From IMG/VR virus record IMGVR_UViG_3300032242_000232, positions 1-41,110 of that record: a DNA stretch of 41,110 bases. One strand, 5' to 3'. Source of the stretch: a virus. Both the position numbers and the translations under genes were made by a program. This document shows, one piece after another, positions 30,701 through 37,237 of this stretch. Below the pieces are notes generated by a model that was given only the letters and a program-made list of their open reading frames with translations, was not told where the DNA came from and made no database searches. The first letter of the stretch is position 1, and each line of letters opens with the position of its first letter.

Positions 30701-30874
30701 ACCGTTTGTAATGGTCAGCGTGATATCTGAATCTTGAGTAATGTTATTTGTGCCAGCAATACCGATGTCTAGGTATAACGTAATGCCAAGATTGACATCA
30801 TCGCCCCATGTGCCACTTTCAGTTCCAGTGACTGGCTCTGCTAAACCTAGTAATGTTGTGTAATTAATCGTCAT
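27785..30874 (-). CDS. Tail fibre with peptidase S74 chaperone domain
   Basis: 1029 aa. The N-terminal 60 residues (INYTTLLGLAEPVTGTESG and TWGDDVNLGITLYLD) are a common phage appendage attachment module. The centre, from about residue 215 to 895, consists of many imperfect SNTAVGYQAGYSNTT-like repeats that probably form a trimeric beta shaft. Residues 926-1029 start SDQRLKKNIVDHTEG and continue IKGVQLGLIAQELAEVLPDCV: the peptidase S74 intramolecular chaperone, which trimerises the fibre and cuts itself off before the Ser-Asp. Site AGGAAATGAA precedes the ATG. It probably determines host range. Confidence 0.9.
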   Translation of the reverse strand: MTINYTTLLGLAEPVTGTESGTWGDDVNLGITLYLDIGIAGTNNITQDSDITLTITNGSSAGSNIVASPNSTTAQYMQLLCTGARTANRNINAPNSSKMYVVNNSTTGGYSITVRGSTGPTTGVTIANGEKAIVYWSSVASDFVKIASSGVFGAITATSITDSGLTSGRVTYASTGGLLADSANLTFNGTTLTSTNDASISGLTVGKGTGSNTYSTVAGYQSLSASPTGTVNSAFGYQALKSLTSGSQNNAFGYVALGAAVTGNFNNAFGVSALQANTSGSSNTAMGDAALGANTTGSSNTAIGASSLNANTTASNNTAVGYQAGYSNTTGTRLTAVGYLAGYKSNDNYNTYIGSYSGYNSIASASSNTGIGDSALYANTTGANNTALGQGALNNNTTASSNTAVGYQAGYYQTGGSNTAIGYLAFSGASGSSGTNNTAIGINTLGNNTTGSVNTALGQAALVSNTTGSYNTSLGNQSLLSNTTASSNTAVGYQAGYSNSTGSVNTYLGYNAGFTTTTGIQNTYVGASSGPIVNTSTGSNNSSLGYNALPYLTTGGNNTAIGMQSLFNNTTASGNTAVGYQAGYANTTGNQNAFFGGNAGRSNTTGQSNTAVGYLSLFSETTGSDNTALGYYALNAQNGGTGNVALGTYAMYSNTTGATNTAVGKYVLSQNTTGTSNVAVGYYAAISTTTGGNNTAIGTQALNSNTTASNNTAVGYQSLYTNTTTSYNTAVGHQAGYTINTLGYITALGFQAGKSFQGNASENYGSVFAGVLAGTLTSTGYDNSVVGSYALFSNTTGTKNIAFGGGSLYNNTTSSNSTAVGYQAGYSQTTGGSNTIIGYQAGFPITTGSGNVILGLQAGYGTTNLTTGSNNVLLGNGASTSAGGDINSIVITHNSVSGKGSSTGFINPNGGGVYQGNNSTLWSVTSDQRLKKNIVDHTEGLDKIVQLRVRNFEYRLPEEVTELEPQNAIDIKGVQLGLIAQELAEVLPDCVKTESTGVMSVDATNITWHLINAIKELNAKFEEYKSTHP
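28190..30232 (-). repeat. Imperfect NTAVGYQAG-type repeats coding for the fibre shaft
   Basis: A tandem array of degenerate repeats with N-T-A-x-G-Y-x-A and N-T-T-(G/A)-S cores. At DNA level many short segments recur (for example TAACCTACTGCTGTGTTG), making the region prone to slippage and to assembly errors. Confidence 0.85.
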
Positions 30875-30882
30875 TTCATTTC

Positions 30883-32193
30883 CTATTGAGTAGGCACATT
30901 AATCCAGCTTTGTGACTCATCATCAGATACAGCAGCCCAATTGGGCGAATCTGAATTTGCCACGTTAGTCCAAGTTGGTGTCTGCGTTGTGTCAACACTT
31001 GACCATCCGGGACTTTCAGCATTACCTACATTTTGCCACGAAGGAGTCTGGCTGTCATCAATCAAACTCCAGTAACTTATACCTAAAACCCCAAGGTTTC
31101 CTGTAGCACCTACACTTGTTAACTGGGCAGTCCTGCTGCCCATAGTTACAGTTCCAACCAAGCCGTTTGCATTAACTCCAGTTAAAGCAATTGTTACATT
31201 AGATCCTAGCGTTCCTACAGCTCCACTAGCCAACACAGAACCAAGTGGCACAGATACCGCGCCTACCGCTCCCGCCGCACCAACGCCAGTCAAATTAACT
31301 GTCACGTTAGAATTTACTGACCCAGTTACGCCAGTAACACTAACTCCAGATAATGCGTATAAATTACTTTGGGTTACAGATCCTACATTTGCAACAGCGT
31401 TTACGCCCGTCAAAGCTATCGTGATAGATTGCGTAACACTACCAACTGCACCAGAAGCACCCACCCCTGTTACAGCATCTGTATCACCTTCAGTTAAAGT
31501 TCCTGCGAATCCAGAGGCACCTACACCCGTTATGGAAATTGTTATATTGGGAGTAGCAAATCCAGCGAGGCCAGAAGCATTTACGTTAGATAAACCCTGA
31601 GTAACAGCGGCTGATACTGTTCCAGCCAGACCTGTTGCATTTGTACCGGATAGATTTGTATTTGAGTTGGGGTTTACCGATCCAGTAAACCCATTTCCTA
31701 AAACTCCAGATAAAGCTTGTAAATTATTAACAGAAACAGTACCAGCAAAACCTGATGCCTGATTACCGTTAATTGTTATATTAATTTGCGGCGTAACTAA
31801 ACCAGCAAAACCAGAAGAATTAACGCCAGTTATAGGGACAGTTAAATTTGTAGAAACCGATCCAACCGAACCAATAGCTACATTTCCTACATCTCCATCG
31901 GTATTGTTTGCCACAACTTGGCCAACCGAACCAGATGCAGGAACACCAGAAATATTAGTTGTGCTTTGCCCTGTAATTGAGCCAGTTAAACCATTTGCTA
32001 AAACTCCAGATAATGCAGAAGTATTACTAACTGCAACTGATCCAGTGTTTCCGGATGCGCCTACTCCCGTAAGAGCAATAGTGATATTGGGGGATGTAGA
32101 ACCTACTGCGCCGGAAGCAGCATCACCTGTTAGCGGTACACCGCCATAACCCCATACGCCAGCACCCCAAGAGCCACTGCCCCATCCGGCCAT
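30883..32193 (-). CDS. Repeat-rich tail appendage protein, 436 aa
   Basis: Starts MAGWGSGSWGAGVWGYGG, then 15 or so repeats of about 20-22 residues built on I-x-L-T-G-V-x-A-S-G-x-V-G-S-V. The strict small-residue pattern suggests a beta-helix or beta-solenoid. The last 75 residues hold four copies of a 13-residue unit (W-x2-V-x3-ESPx-W). There is no enzyme motif. It lies directly upstream of the fibre gene with a 9-bp gap and AATAGGTGATTT before the ATG; probably a spike, fibre-joining or shaft protein. Confidence 0.76.
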   Translation of the reverse strand: MAGWGSGSWGAGVWGYGGVPLTGDAASGAVGSTSPNITIALTGVGASGNTGSVAVSNTSALSGVLANGLTGSITGQSTTNISGVPASGSVGQVVANNTDGDVGNVAIGSVGSVSTNLTVPITGVNSSGFAGLVTPQINITINGNQASGFAGTVSVNNLQALSGVLGNGFTGSVNPNSNTNLSGTNATGLAGTVSAAVTQGLSNVNASGLAGFATPNITISITGVGASGFAGTLTEGDTDAVTGVGASGAVGSVTQSITIALTGVNAVANVGSVTQSNLYALSGVSVTGVTGSVNSNVTVNLTGVGAAGAVGAVSVPLGSVLASGAVGTLGSNVTIALTGVNANGLVGTVTMGSRTAQLTSVGATGNLGVLGISYWSLIDDSQTPSWQNVGNAESPGWSSVDTTQTPTWTNVANSDSPNWAAVSDDESQSWINVPTQ

Positions 32194-32203
32194 AAATCAC
32201 CTA

Positions 32204-32680
32204 TTAGGTGGTGGACAAGCGCAGCAAAGCAGTTGTCGTAGTGTTTGAAGGCATTGTCAAAGTAAATGTTCCAGCTGTAATTGTTTGTGAACCAAAAGTA
32301 TGGACGCTTACGGCTGCATTTGATTGAGTTGAGTTGTAAATTAATACAGTATCAAAAGCTGTAGTCAAGGTAACTGTTGAGTAAACCAAGTTTGCAGATG
32401 GAGTCCAGTAACCAACACCTGCCGTAGCTGATGAGTTAGTTGATGCTGGAGGTGTAGCATTTGTTACTGTAATGCCACCGGCTGTATATCCCGTTCCACT
32501 TACCTCATTGGTTGCAGAATAAGCTGTAGTAGCAGCATTTATGGTTGCCGTAGTTACATACAAAGCAGCTTTAAATGTATCCGCAGCAGAAGTTCCACGG
32601 GTTGGTGCAGTTCCAAAATTATGAGTCGCAGTCATTAACTGGCTCAAGAAAGAAGTGCACATTGATTGGGTGTTACTCAC
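32204..32680 (-). CDS. Minor virion protein, 158 aa (paralogue of 32882 gene)
   Basis: GTG start with AAGGAGAATACT upstream. It shares the sequence TTAYSxTNEVxGTGYTAGG and the end TFTVTMPxNxxxTALxR with the 141-aa protein at 32882-33307, so the two are paralogues. The fold should be beta-rich, Thr/Ser/Ala-rich and small. Such proteins occur near tail fibre genes in aquatic phages and may decorate tail or capsid; the role is unproven. Confidence 0.77.
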   Translation of the reverse strand: MSNTQSMCTSFLSQLMTATHNFGTAPTRGTSAADTFKAALYVTTATINAATTAYSATNEVSGTGYTAGGITVTNATPPASTNSSATAGVGYWTPSANLVYSTVTLTTAFDTVLIYNSTQSNAAVSVHTFGSQTITAGTFTLTMPSNTTTTALLRLSTT

Positions 32681-32690
32681 AGTATTCTCC

Positions 32691-32882
32691 TTAAACTATT
32701 GATGCGGCAATTAAATCCGCGAGGGGTGATTTTTTTAAAGTTACATGAGCCGAACGATGGACTAACTCTGCGTCTTTCCAATACTCAACCCAAGTGGTTA
32801 ATTCATTGTCGTCTTCAAATGTTCCCTCTTTTTTCTCCAAAAGAGAGTCATCCATTTCACCATAAATTGTTGTAACAAGCAT
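32691..32882 (-). CDS. Hypothetical 63-aa acidic protein
   Basis: Start ATG after AGGAGTGCTTA. Acidic N-terminal part (GEMDDSLLEKKEGTFEDDNEL), a Trp-rich centre (TTWVEYWKD) and a hydrophobic end. It is sandwiched between the two paralogous minor virion genes, so it could be a chaperone or partner for them. No family is recognised. Confidence 0.7.
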   Translation of the reverse strand: MLVTTIYGEMDDSLLEKKEGTFEDDNELTTWVEYWKDAELVHRSAHVTLKKSPLADLIAASIV

Positions 32883-33307
32883 TAAGCACTCCTTATTAAA
32901 GCTGTGTTATAGGCATTAGCAGGCATGGTCACAGTAAATGTATTGCTACAAGTCTTATCTGAGCCAAAGTCAATTACCGCAATAGAACTATTGCTTGCTG
33001 TTTGATCGTATATCAAAGCGCATCTAGCCGTAAATGCAGCAGGACTCCAAACTACATTGTTCCAGTTCATGTACGCAATACCTCTAGTAGCATCAAAGTT
33101 AATGCTAATACCAGTCATTAATTTACCACCAGCTGTGTAGCCAGTACCAGTAACTTCATTTGTAGAGGAATAAGCAGTAGTAGCTAAATTAAGATTGACG
33201 TTACCTGTATACAAAGCCATATATATTGAATCTGTTGATAGATTGAATACACCACCTTTGTACAGGTTGTACTTAAAACTTGTAGTTTGACCTTGGACTA
33301 TGCTCAT
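32882..33307 (-). CDS. Minor virion protein, 141 aa (paralogue of 32204 gene)
   Basis: Beta-rich, with YMALYTGNVNLNLATTAYSS and TNEVTGTGYTAGGK, the block shared with the 158-aa paralogue, followed by an Asp/Trp-rich strand region and TFTVTMPANAYNTALIRSA. The start overlaps the upstream adaptor gene (ATGA arrangement) without a strong site of its own. Probably virion-associated by position and family resemblance. Confidence 0.77.
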   Translation of the reverse strand: MSIVQGQTTSFKYNLYKGGVFNLSTDSIYMALYTGNVNLNLATTAYSSTNEVTGTGYTAGGKLMTGISINFDATRGIAYMNWNNVVWSPAAFTARCALIYDQTASNSSIAVIDFGSDKTCSNTFTVTMPANAYNTALIRSA

Positions 33308-34407
33308 GGTACTGGCTGAATCCTAGTTTGACCAGAACGGTATGCATCTTGACGATCCAAACCATCTCCAAGGCGTTTAGCAATAGCAAGTGCTTCTTTG
33401 TATTTGTTGTCGTAAAAAGCAATTAATTCTTTATCGCCCTTTTGATATGTATAAGCCTCTACCAAAGTTCCGTACAAAAGAACAGTATCAAAGTTATTTC
33501 CAAGCCAAGACTGGCCTGCAGCATTAGTAATGGTCAAAACAGGGACAATAAATCCAGCGCCTGACCCGCCCAAATATGTATTTGCGACAGTCAATGAATC
33601 GCCAACAACATAGCCAGTGCCACCAGACGTAATCGTTGCAGATGTAACCACACCCGCAGTTACAACAATACTTGCATAGGCATAAGCGCCTGTTCCGCCT
33701 GATAGTGGGACGTTGTAGTAAGTGCCGCTAACGTATCCGCTGCCGCCATTTGTAATTGTTCCAAGCGCCGTGATAGGTGCTTGAATTATTGAATCTGGGT
33801 AAAAGAAATAGTGCAGCTCTGCTAAATATGCTTGGTCAGGAGTAGGTCCCAACATAAACGACAAATACAAAGGAGCAGAACTTTGCGGGCCAAACAAAGC
33901 ATAATGCATTGGTTTATTTTGATAGCTCGACGTTGGATAAGCCTCACGAATAAAATTAACGTCTTTATTTAATAGATACAAGTAGTCAGTCTGAAAAACT
34001 ATGTTTCCAGATACAGCACCGATGTTGTATTGGGACAAAGTAATCGTAGTACCAGATACGCTTAGGACTTTACATTGAACACCAATGTTTGTTCCAGAAA
34101 CCGATTGACCAGCAAATATGCCAGTACTAGAAGCAACGGTAATAGTATTTGTACCAACAGAACCTGTGCCCGTTGTAGTAGTACTTGAATATACAGCCAG
34201 TGAGTAAGGAGCAAGAAAGTCATTAGGACAAGATAGGTATGAATTACCAGCAGTCAAAACGCCCGTTACATTTTTACGCAAAGAAGGAAACTGAACAGAG
34301 TTAAAAACCCTCTGTTCAGCTTGTTCAATAAACGTATTGATGTCAACTGTAGGGAATGTGTATTCCAAATACGAGTTAACTTCAGTAACGAGCTGGCTGT
34401 AATTCAT
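33304..34407 (-). CDS. Tail adaptor-like protein, 367 aa, with Gly-rich repeat insert
   Basis: The N-terminus (MNYSQLVTEVNSYLEY...INTFIEQAEQRVFNSVQFPSLR) matches head-to-tail adaptor or tail tubular protein A-like proteins of podoviruses, with a matching helical C-terminus (TVLLYGTLVEAYTYQKGDKEL and an Arg-rich tail). Two insertions interrupt it: a Ser/Thr/Gly segment at about 75-125 and, at about 215-285, two GGSGYVSG/GGTGYVVG repeats. The inserts are probably surface Ig-like or beta-hairpin decorations. GAGGCCCGATGGC precedes the ATG. Confidence 0.76.
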   Translation of the reverse strand: MNYSQLVTEVNSYLEYTFPTVDINTFIEQAEQRVFNSVQFPSLRKNVTGVLTAGNSYLSCPNDFLAPYSLAVYSSTTTTGTGSVGTNTITVASSTGIFAGQSVSGTNIGVQCKVLSVSGTTITLSQYNIGAVSGNIVFQTDYLYLLNKDVNFIREAYPTSSYQNKPMHYALFGPQSSAPLYLSFMLGPTPDQAYLAELHYFFYPDSIIQAPITALGTITNGGSGYVSGTYYNVPLSGGTGAYAYASIVVTAGVVTSATITSGGTGYVVGDSLTVANTYLGGSGAGFIVPVLTITNAAGQSWLGNNFDTVLLYGTLVEAYTYQKGDKELIAFYDNKYKEALAIAKRLGDGLDRQDAYRSGQTRIQPVP

Positions 34408-34727
34408 GCCATCGGGCCTCTAGACATAAAGCCACGCTCAGCAGCTCCAGCACCACGCATTTTGATGCCTGTTGTCTTTACAGAATCTCTATCTGGATCA
34501 CCCATACTTACACGACGGGCTGGCATTCCACCGGGAGTGGACTGTTCAGCAGTCATATTGTTTGGATCAGATGGATATTCAATAGTTTTTGCTTTTGCAT
34601 TAACTGGTTTATCAGTCATTGTGTGTGGCTTTTGGTATTCAACAGCAGGTCCGTTAAATTTACCTTTAGCCTTAACAATAGCAGGACTGTTCTTTGTGGT
34701 TGGTTTAACCAATTTAGCTGTAGCCAT
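34404..34727 (-). CDS. Hypothetical 107-aa basic virion-module protein
   Basis: I chose the ATG at 34727 for its GGAGGCTAAT site; the longer frame runs back into the upstream gene. It is a disordered, Lys/Pro-rich protein (KLVKPTTKNSPAIVKAKGKF, ending MRGAGAAERGFMSRGPMA). It overlaps the adaptor gene by 4 nt. The extreme basic and flexible composition suggests binding to DNA or capsid interior. No family is recognised. Confidence 0.72.
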   Translation of the reverse strand: MATAKLVKPTTKNSPAIVKAKGKFNGPAVEYQKPHTMTDKPVNAKAKTIEYPSDPNNMTAEQSTPGGMPARRVSMGDPDRDSVKTTGIKMRGAGAAERGFMSRGPMA

Positions 34728-34728
34728 A

Positions 34729-34953
34729 TTAGCCTCCGCGCTGGTAATTTGCTCTGGCCATATTACGGCCAACAGACTTCATGCTTTCAGAAGCTACACC
34801 AGCAACACCACCTTTGGCGTAATGTTTAACTTTTCCGCCTTTTTTGAGCTTGCTCAAGTCGGTTTTCTTATGCTCATGTAACTGTTTATCGTGCATACTA
34901 AAAGCTTTTTTAATCAGCTTTTTGTCTTCTTTGATGTCATCGTGTTTGGCCAT
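34729..34953 (-). CDS. Small basic KGG-motif protein, 74 aa
   Basis: Two adjacent ATGs; the second (34953) is at better spacing from AAGGAGCTA. Charged helical N-terminal half (DDIKEDKKLIKKAFSMHDKQ), then LKKGGKVKHYAKGGVAG, two KGG motifs also found in five or more other virion-region proteins here. It ends NYQRGG, whose codons supply GGAGG for the next gene. Function is unknown. Confidence 0.73.
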   Translation of the reverse strand: MAKHDDIKEDKKLIKKAFSMHDKQLHEHKKTDLSKLKKGGKVKHYAKGGVAGVASESMKSVGRNMARANYQRGG

Positions 34954-34964
34954 CATTAGCTCCT

Positions 34965-35354
34965 TTAAGTTAGAGAAATTGTAACTGTACCCACTGGATT
35001 TGTGGAGACTAAATTGTTTGGTGTCAACACAGAATCAAACTGTGAAGCCCCTCCAATAGGGTTCCATCCCCATTGAATATCACGTGAACCACCAGCAGGA
35101 AAACCCAATATGTTGATGCCAGAAGTAACATAAGTAATGTCTGGTCTAGGTTGACGTACCGCCTGCGGATCATCTACTGGATACATACCCAATTGAAGTT
35201 GCGGTTGGTCTGGGTCCCAACACTCAGGACAAACTTTTAACTGGTAAAGCTTGGTCTTAATGACCTCCATCTTAAGTTGGCTGAGCTTATACCGCTGTCC
35301 GCATCTGTCGCATTCAGCAATCGAATACTTACCTGATGCGAATCTATTACCCAT
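34965..35354 (-). CDS. Zinc-ribbon virion protein, 129 aa
   Basis: The N-terminal half carries a zinc ribbon, AECDRCGQRYKLSQL followed by LKVCPECWDPDQPQL, two Cys-x2-Cys knuckles about 25 residues apart. The C-terminal half is beta-rich and ends NPVGTVTISLT, resembling tail adaptor-associated proteins of aquatic podoviruses. Encoded between two adaptor-like proteins, it may clamp the connector. ATG after GCGGAGCTTACTA. Confidence 0.78.
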   Translation of the reverse strand: MGNRFASGKYSIAECDRCGQRYKLSQLKMEVIKTKLYQLKVCPECWDPDQPQLQLGMYPVDDPQAVRQPRPDITYVTSGINILGFPAGGSRDIQWGWNPIGGASQFDSVLTPNNLVSTNPVGTVTISLT

Positions 35355-36316
35355 TAGTAAGCTCCGCCACCACCGCCCAAGAATTGCTGCCTTGGCACAA
35401 ACCGGATGGCTGCCTTCTCACGATCCTCTCCAGCTGCCAAATCAAATTGCTCATCGTATGACTGTTTAAGCATTTGTACCCTTGGCATTAACTCCGGCAC
35501 TTTCATGGAAATGTGGTACGCCAATCCTGCAGCTACTGCTGGCAAGAACCGGAAGTTCATGTCCTGCACATTTGGGCCAGCCCCTGCATCCTGTACACGA
35601 CGCAAGCGCCAGTATGCAAAGGTATATGTAGTGGAGTTGTCTGGTGTTGGCCATACAGTAACTGCCGGTAGTTTAGGAACATAGACCGCTGCGCCCAAAG
35701 AATAGGCGGACGCTGTGGTGTTTGCTTGTGCCCTAAAGCAATTCTGTAAAGTGTTACCAGAGATGTATGAGTAATAAATAATCTCTCCGCCTGTAGAGCC
35801 AAGTTGGATATAGCCGTTTGCAGCCAATCCTACCGTGCTAGAAAGCGTCAAAGATGTATCTGTAGTACCTATGGCTGCCGCCAACTGAATTGTCGTTGTA
35901 GACGTTTCTCCAGACATACGCTGTACCCAAACTTGAATAGGACGAGCCTGTGTCAGTTTGTTGGGAATAGTCGCATAGGTAGAAACACTAATACGAGTAA
36001 TCGTCAGGTCAGACTGGTTAGAAGTACTGTTAGCGTTTGTACGGATAACGTGATCTAACAAATCAATCGTATCCGTTGGCAAAGGATAAGTGTTTAATCC
36101 GGGTGTCAGGGTAATCGTGCCCTGATCAATCGTCCACATATTGATGCCACGGTTTTGCCACTCGATGGTCATCAAGTTCATAGACCTACGCGCAGTGCGT
36201 AGATCGTAACCAGTACGCATTTCACGACCAGCTCTTTCCCAAGCCTCCTCTGCTATTTCTGCAAAGTCAAGGTCAAAGCTGGTCGTTCCAGTGGTAGTAC
36301 CGGAGTTGATAGCCAT
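35354..36316 (-). CDS. Head-tail adaptor / tail accessory protein (P22 gp4-like)
   Basis: 320 aa. FDLDFAEIAEEAWERAGREM...LRTARRSMNLMTIEWQ is the helical start of P22 gp4-like tail accessory factors, followed by INMWTIDQGTITLTPGLNTYPLP, a beta hairpin module typical of the family. The middle contains a Thr/Ser-rich insert (STTTIQLAAAIGTTDTS). The helical C-terminus (SMKVPELMPRVQMLKQSYDEQF) binds the connector in relatives. It ends in a Gly-rich tail. P22 gp4 itself is about half this length, so this member is enlarged by inserts. Confidence 0.8.
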   Translation of the reverse strand: MAINSGTTTGTTSFDLDFAEIAEEAWERAGREMRTGYDLRTARRSMNLMTIEWQNRGINMWTIDQGTITLTPGLNTYPLPTDTIDLLDHVIRTNANSTSNQSDLTITRISVSTYATIPNKLTQARPIQVWVQRMSGETSTTTIQLAAAIGTTDTSLTLSSTVGLAANGYIQLGSTGGEIIYYSYISGNTLQNCFRAQANTTASAYSLGAAVYVPKLPAVTVWPTPDNSTTYTFAYWRLRRVQDAGAGPNVQDMNFRFLPAVAAGLAYHISMKVPELMPRVQMLKQSYDEQFDLAAGEDREKAAIRFVPRQQFLGGGGGAY

Positions 36317-36573
36317 TATTCAGCGCTGGGTTCAGCGTCCGTGGTTGGCTCTTCAGCAGGAGTTTCTTCAACTACAGGTTCTTGGGCTGCAGGCGTTTCT
36401 TCATCAGGAGGACCGCCAAGTTCAAAGTCTTCTGGATTTACCTTTACATCCAAATTGTGGATGGCATCTAAAAGCTGATCTTCTACGGCGTTGTAAGCAC
36501 GAAGATGTTGAAGAGCAACATGATTTAGTTGCTCAAGAATATATTCTGCTTCTTGTTGAGTTAGTTGAATCAT
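36316..36573 (-). CDS. Hypothetical acidic 85-aa protein
   Basis: The helical N-terminal half (QLTQQEAEYILEQLNHVALQ) is followed by a disordered, extremely acidic and Pro-rich C-terminus (EETPAAQEPVVEETPAEEP). Charge is opposite to the basic neighbours, so it may be a scaffold or a partner that neutralises them; that is inference. The site AAGGAAAAAGAA precedes the ATG and the ends overlap both neighbours. Confidence 0.73.
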   Translation of the reverse strand: MIQLTQQEAEYILEQLNHVALQHLRAYNAVEDQLLDAIHNLDVKVNPEDFELGGPPDEETPAAQEPVVEETPAEEPTTDAEPSAE

Positions 36574-36824
36574 TTCTTTTTCCTTGCGGTTTTAGCCGAT
36601 TTGATAAAGTCTTCTTTGGTGGGAGCGCCTTTAGATCCAACTTTTCTCATTTTCTCTTTAGAGCCGTGGGCTATCCTCTCTTGCTTCGCATGGATATTGG
36701 CATACAAACCAGCCTTGCCGCCCTTAGAAAACTGCTCAAAGTCAGTGTCATCACGACGCTTCTTTATCTTTCCCTTTGGCATTTTGGACGGGTTCATAGC
36801 GCCCATTCCTCTGCTAGACATCAT
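36570..36824 (-). CDS. Small basic KGG-motif protein, 84 aa
   Basis: MNPSKMPKGKIKKRRDD, then EQFSKGGKAGLYANIHAKQERIAHG and a Lys-rich end (SAKTARKKK). This MNPSKMPKGK beginning recurs in small phage structural proteins of unknown function (recalled). It carries the KGGK motif. Start codons at 36824 and 36821 overlap the upstream stop. Probably DNA- or capsid-binding because of its charge. Confidence 0.74.
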   Translation of the reverse strand: MMSSRGMGAMNPSKMPKGKIKKRRDDTDFEQFSKGGKAGLYANIHAKQERIAHGSKEKMRKVGSKGAPTKEDFIKSAKTARKKK

Positions 36825-36997
36825 TTGTGCATCCCCCTAAGAGTCTCAGCTAAGCGTGCTCTTTGTCCAAGTTTCCCCGGAGCATGAGCAGCTTTAGCCA
36901 ATTTCTTGGCTGGAATCTTTTCACCAGCAGGTACACCCAATTGCTTGTGCAAAGCTCCTGCGCGTTTGATTGCGTGTTGAATCCATTTCTCAGCCAT
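36821..36997 (-). CDS. Small basic phage protein, 58 aa
   Basis: A short gene starting ATG at 36997 with AAGGAGTAATC upstream and overlapping the next ATG (ATGATG). MAEKWIQHAIKRAGALHKQL, then GVPAGEKIPAKKLAKAA and a basic LGQRARLAETLRGMHK. This exact protein type, of unknown function, is common near capsid genes of other aquatic phages (memory). The strong ribosome binding site and conservation support it as real. Confidence 0.8.
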   Translation of the reverse strand: MAEKWIQHAIKRAGALHKQLGVPAGEKIPAKKLAKAAHAPGKLGQRARLAETLRGMHK

Positions 36998-37006
36998 GAT
37001 TACTCC

Positions 37007-37228
37007 TTAGCAGGCAGAGCCGCCGTGACGCATATGTTTCTGATGCTTGTGCAAATGCTCAACAGCTTCATGGTGCTTGTGGTGTCCAGCAGCGTGTTCA
37101 CCATAGTGCTCGTGATGATGCACATGACCACCAGCAGCGTGTTCTTTCAAATGATGAACCATGTGCTTGTGTTCATGCTCATGTGGAGCATGGCCGTGAG
37201 GATGGATTGGTGCGTGATCGTGTTTCAT
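37007..37228 (-). CDS. Histidine-rich protein, 73 aa (27 His)
   Basis: 27 of 73 residues are His, in HxH, HH and HHxxHH clusters (HAPHEHEHKHMVHHLKEHA), with Gly/Ala and Lys/Glu spacers, ending MRHGGSAC. At least nine HxH units could bind Zn, Ni or Cu, or the protein could respond to pH by protonation. The ATG follows a weak AAGGTGAATAT site. Neighbours are Lys/Gly/His-rich capsid-region proteins, and the 234-aa gene upstream has a related His block. No homologous function is known to me. Confidence 0.78.
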   Translation of the reverse strand: MKHDHAPIHPHGHAPHEHEHKHMVHHLKEHAAGGHVHHHEHYGEHAAGHHKHHEAVEHLHKHQKHMRHGGSAC

Positions 37229-37237
37229 ATATTCACC

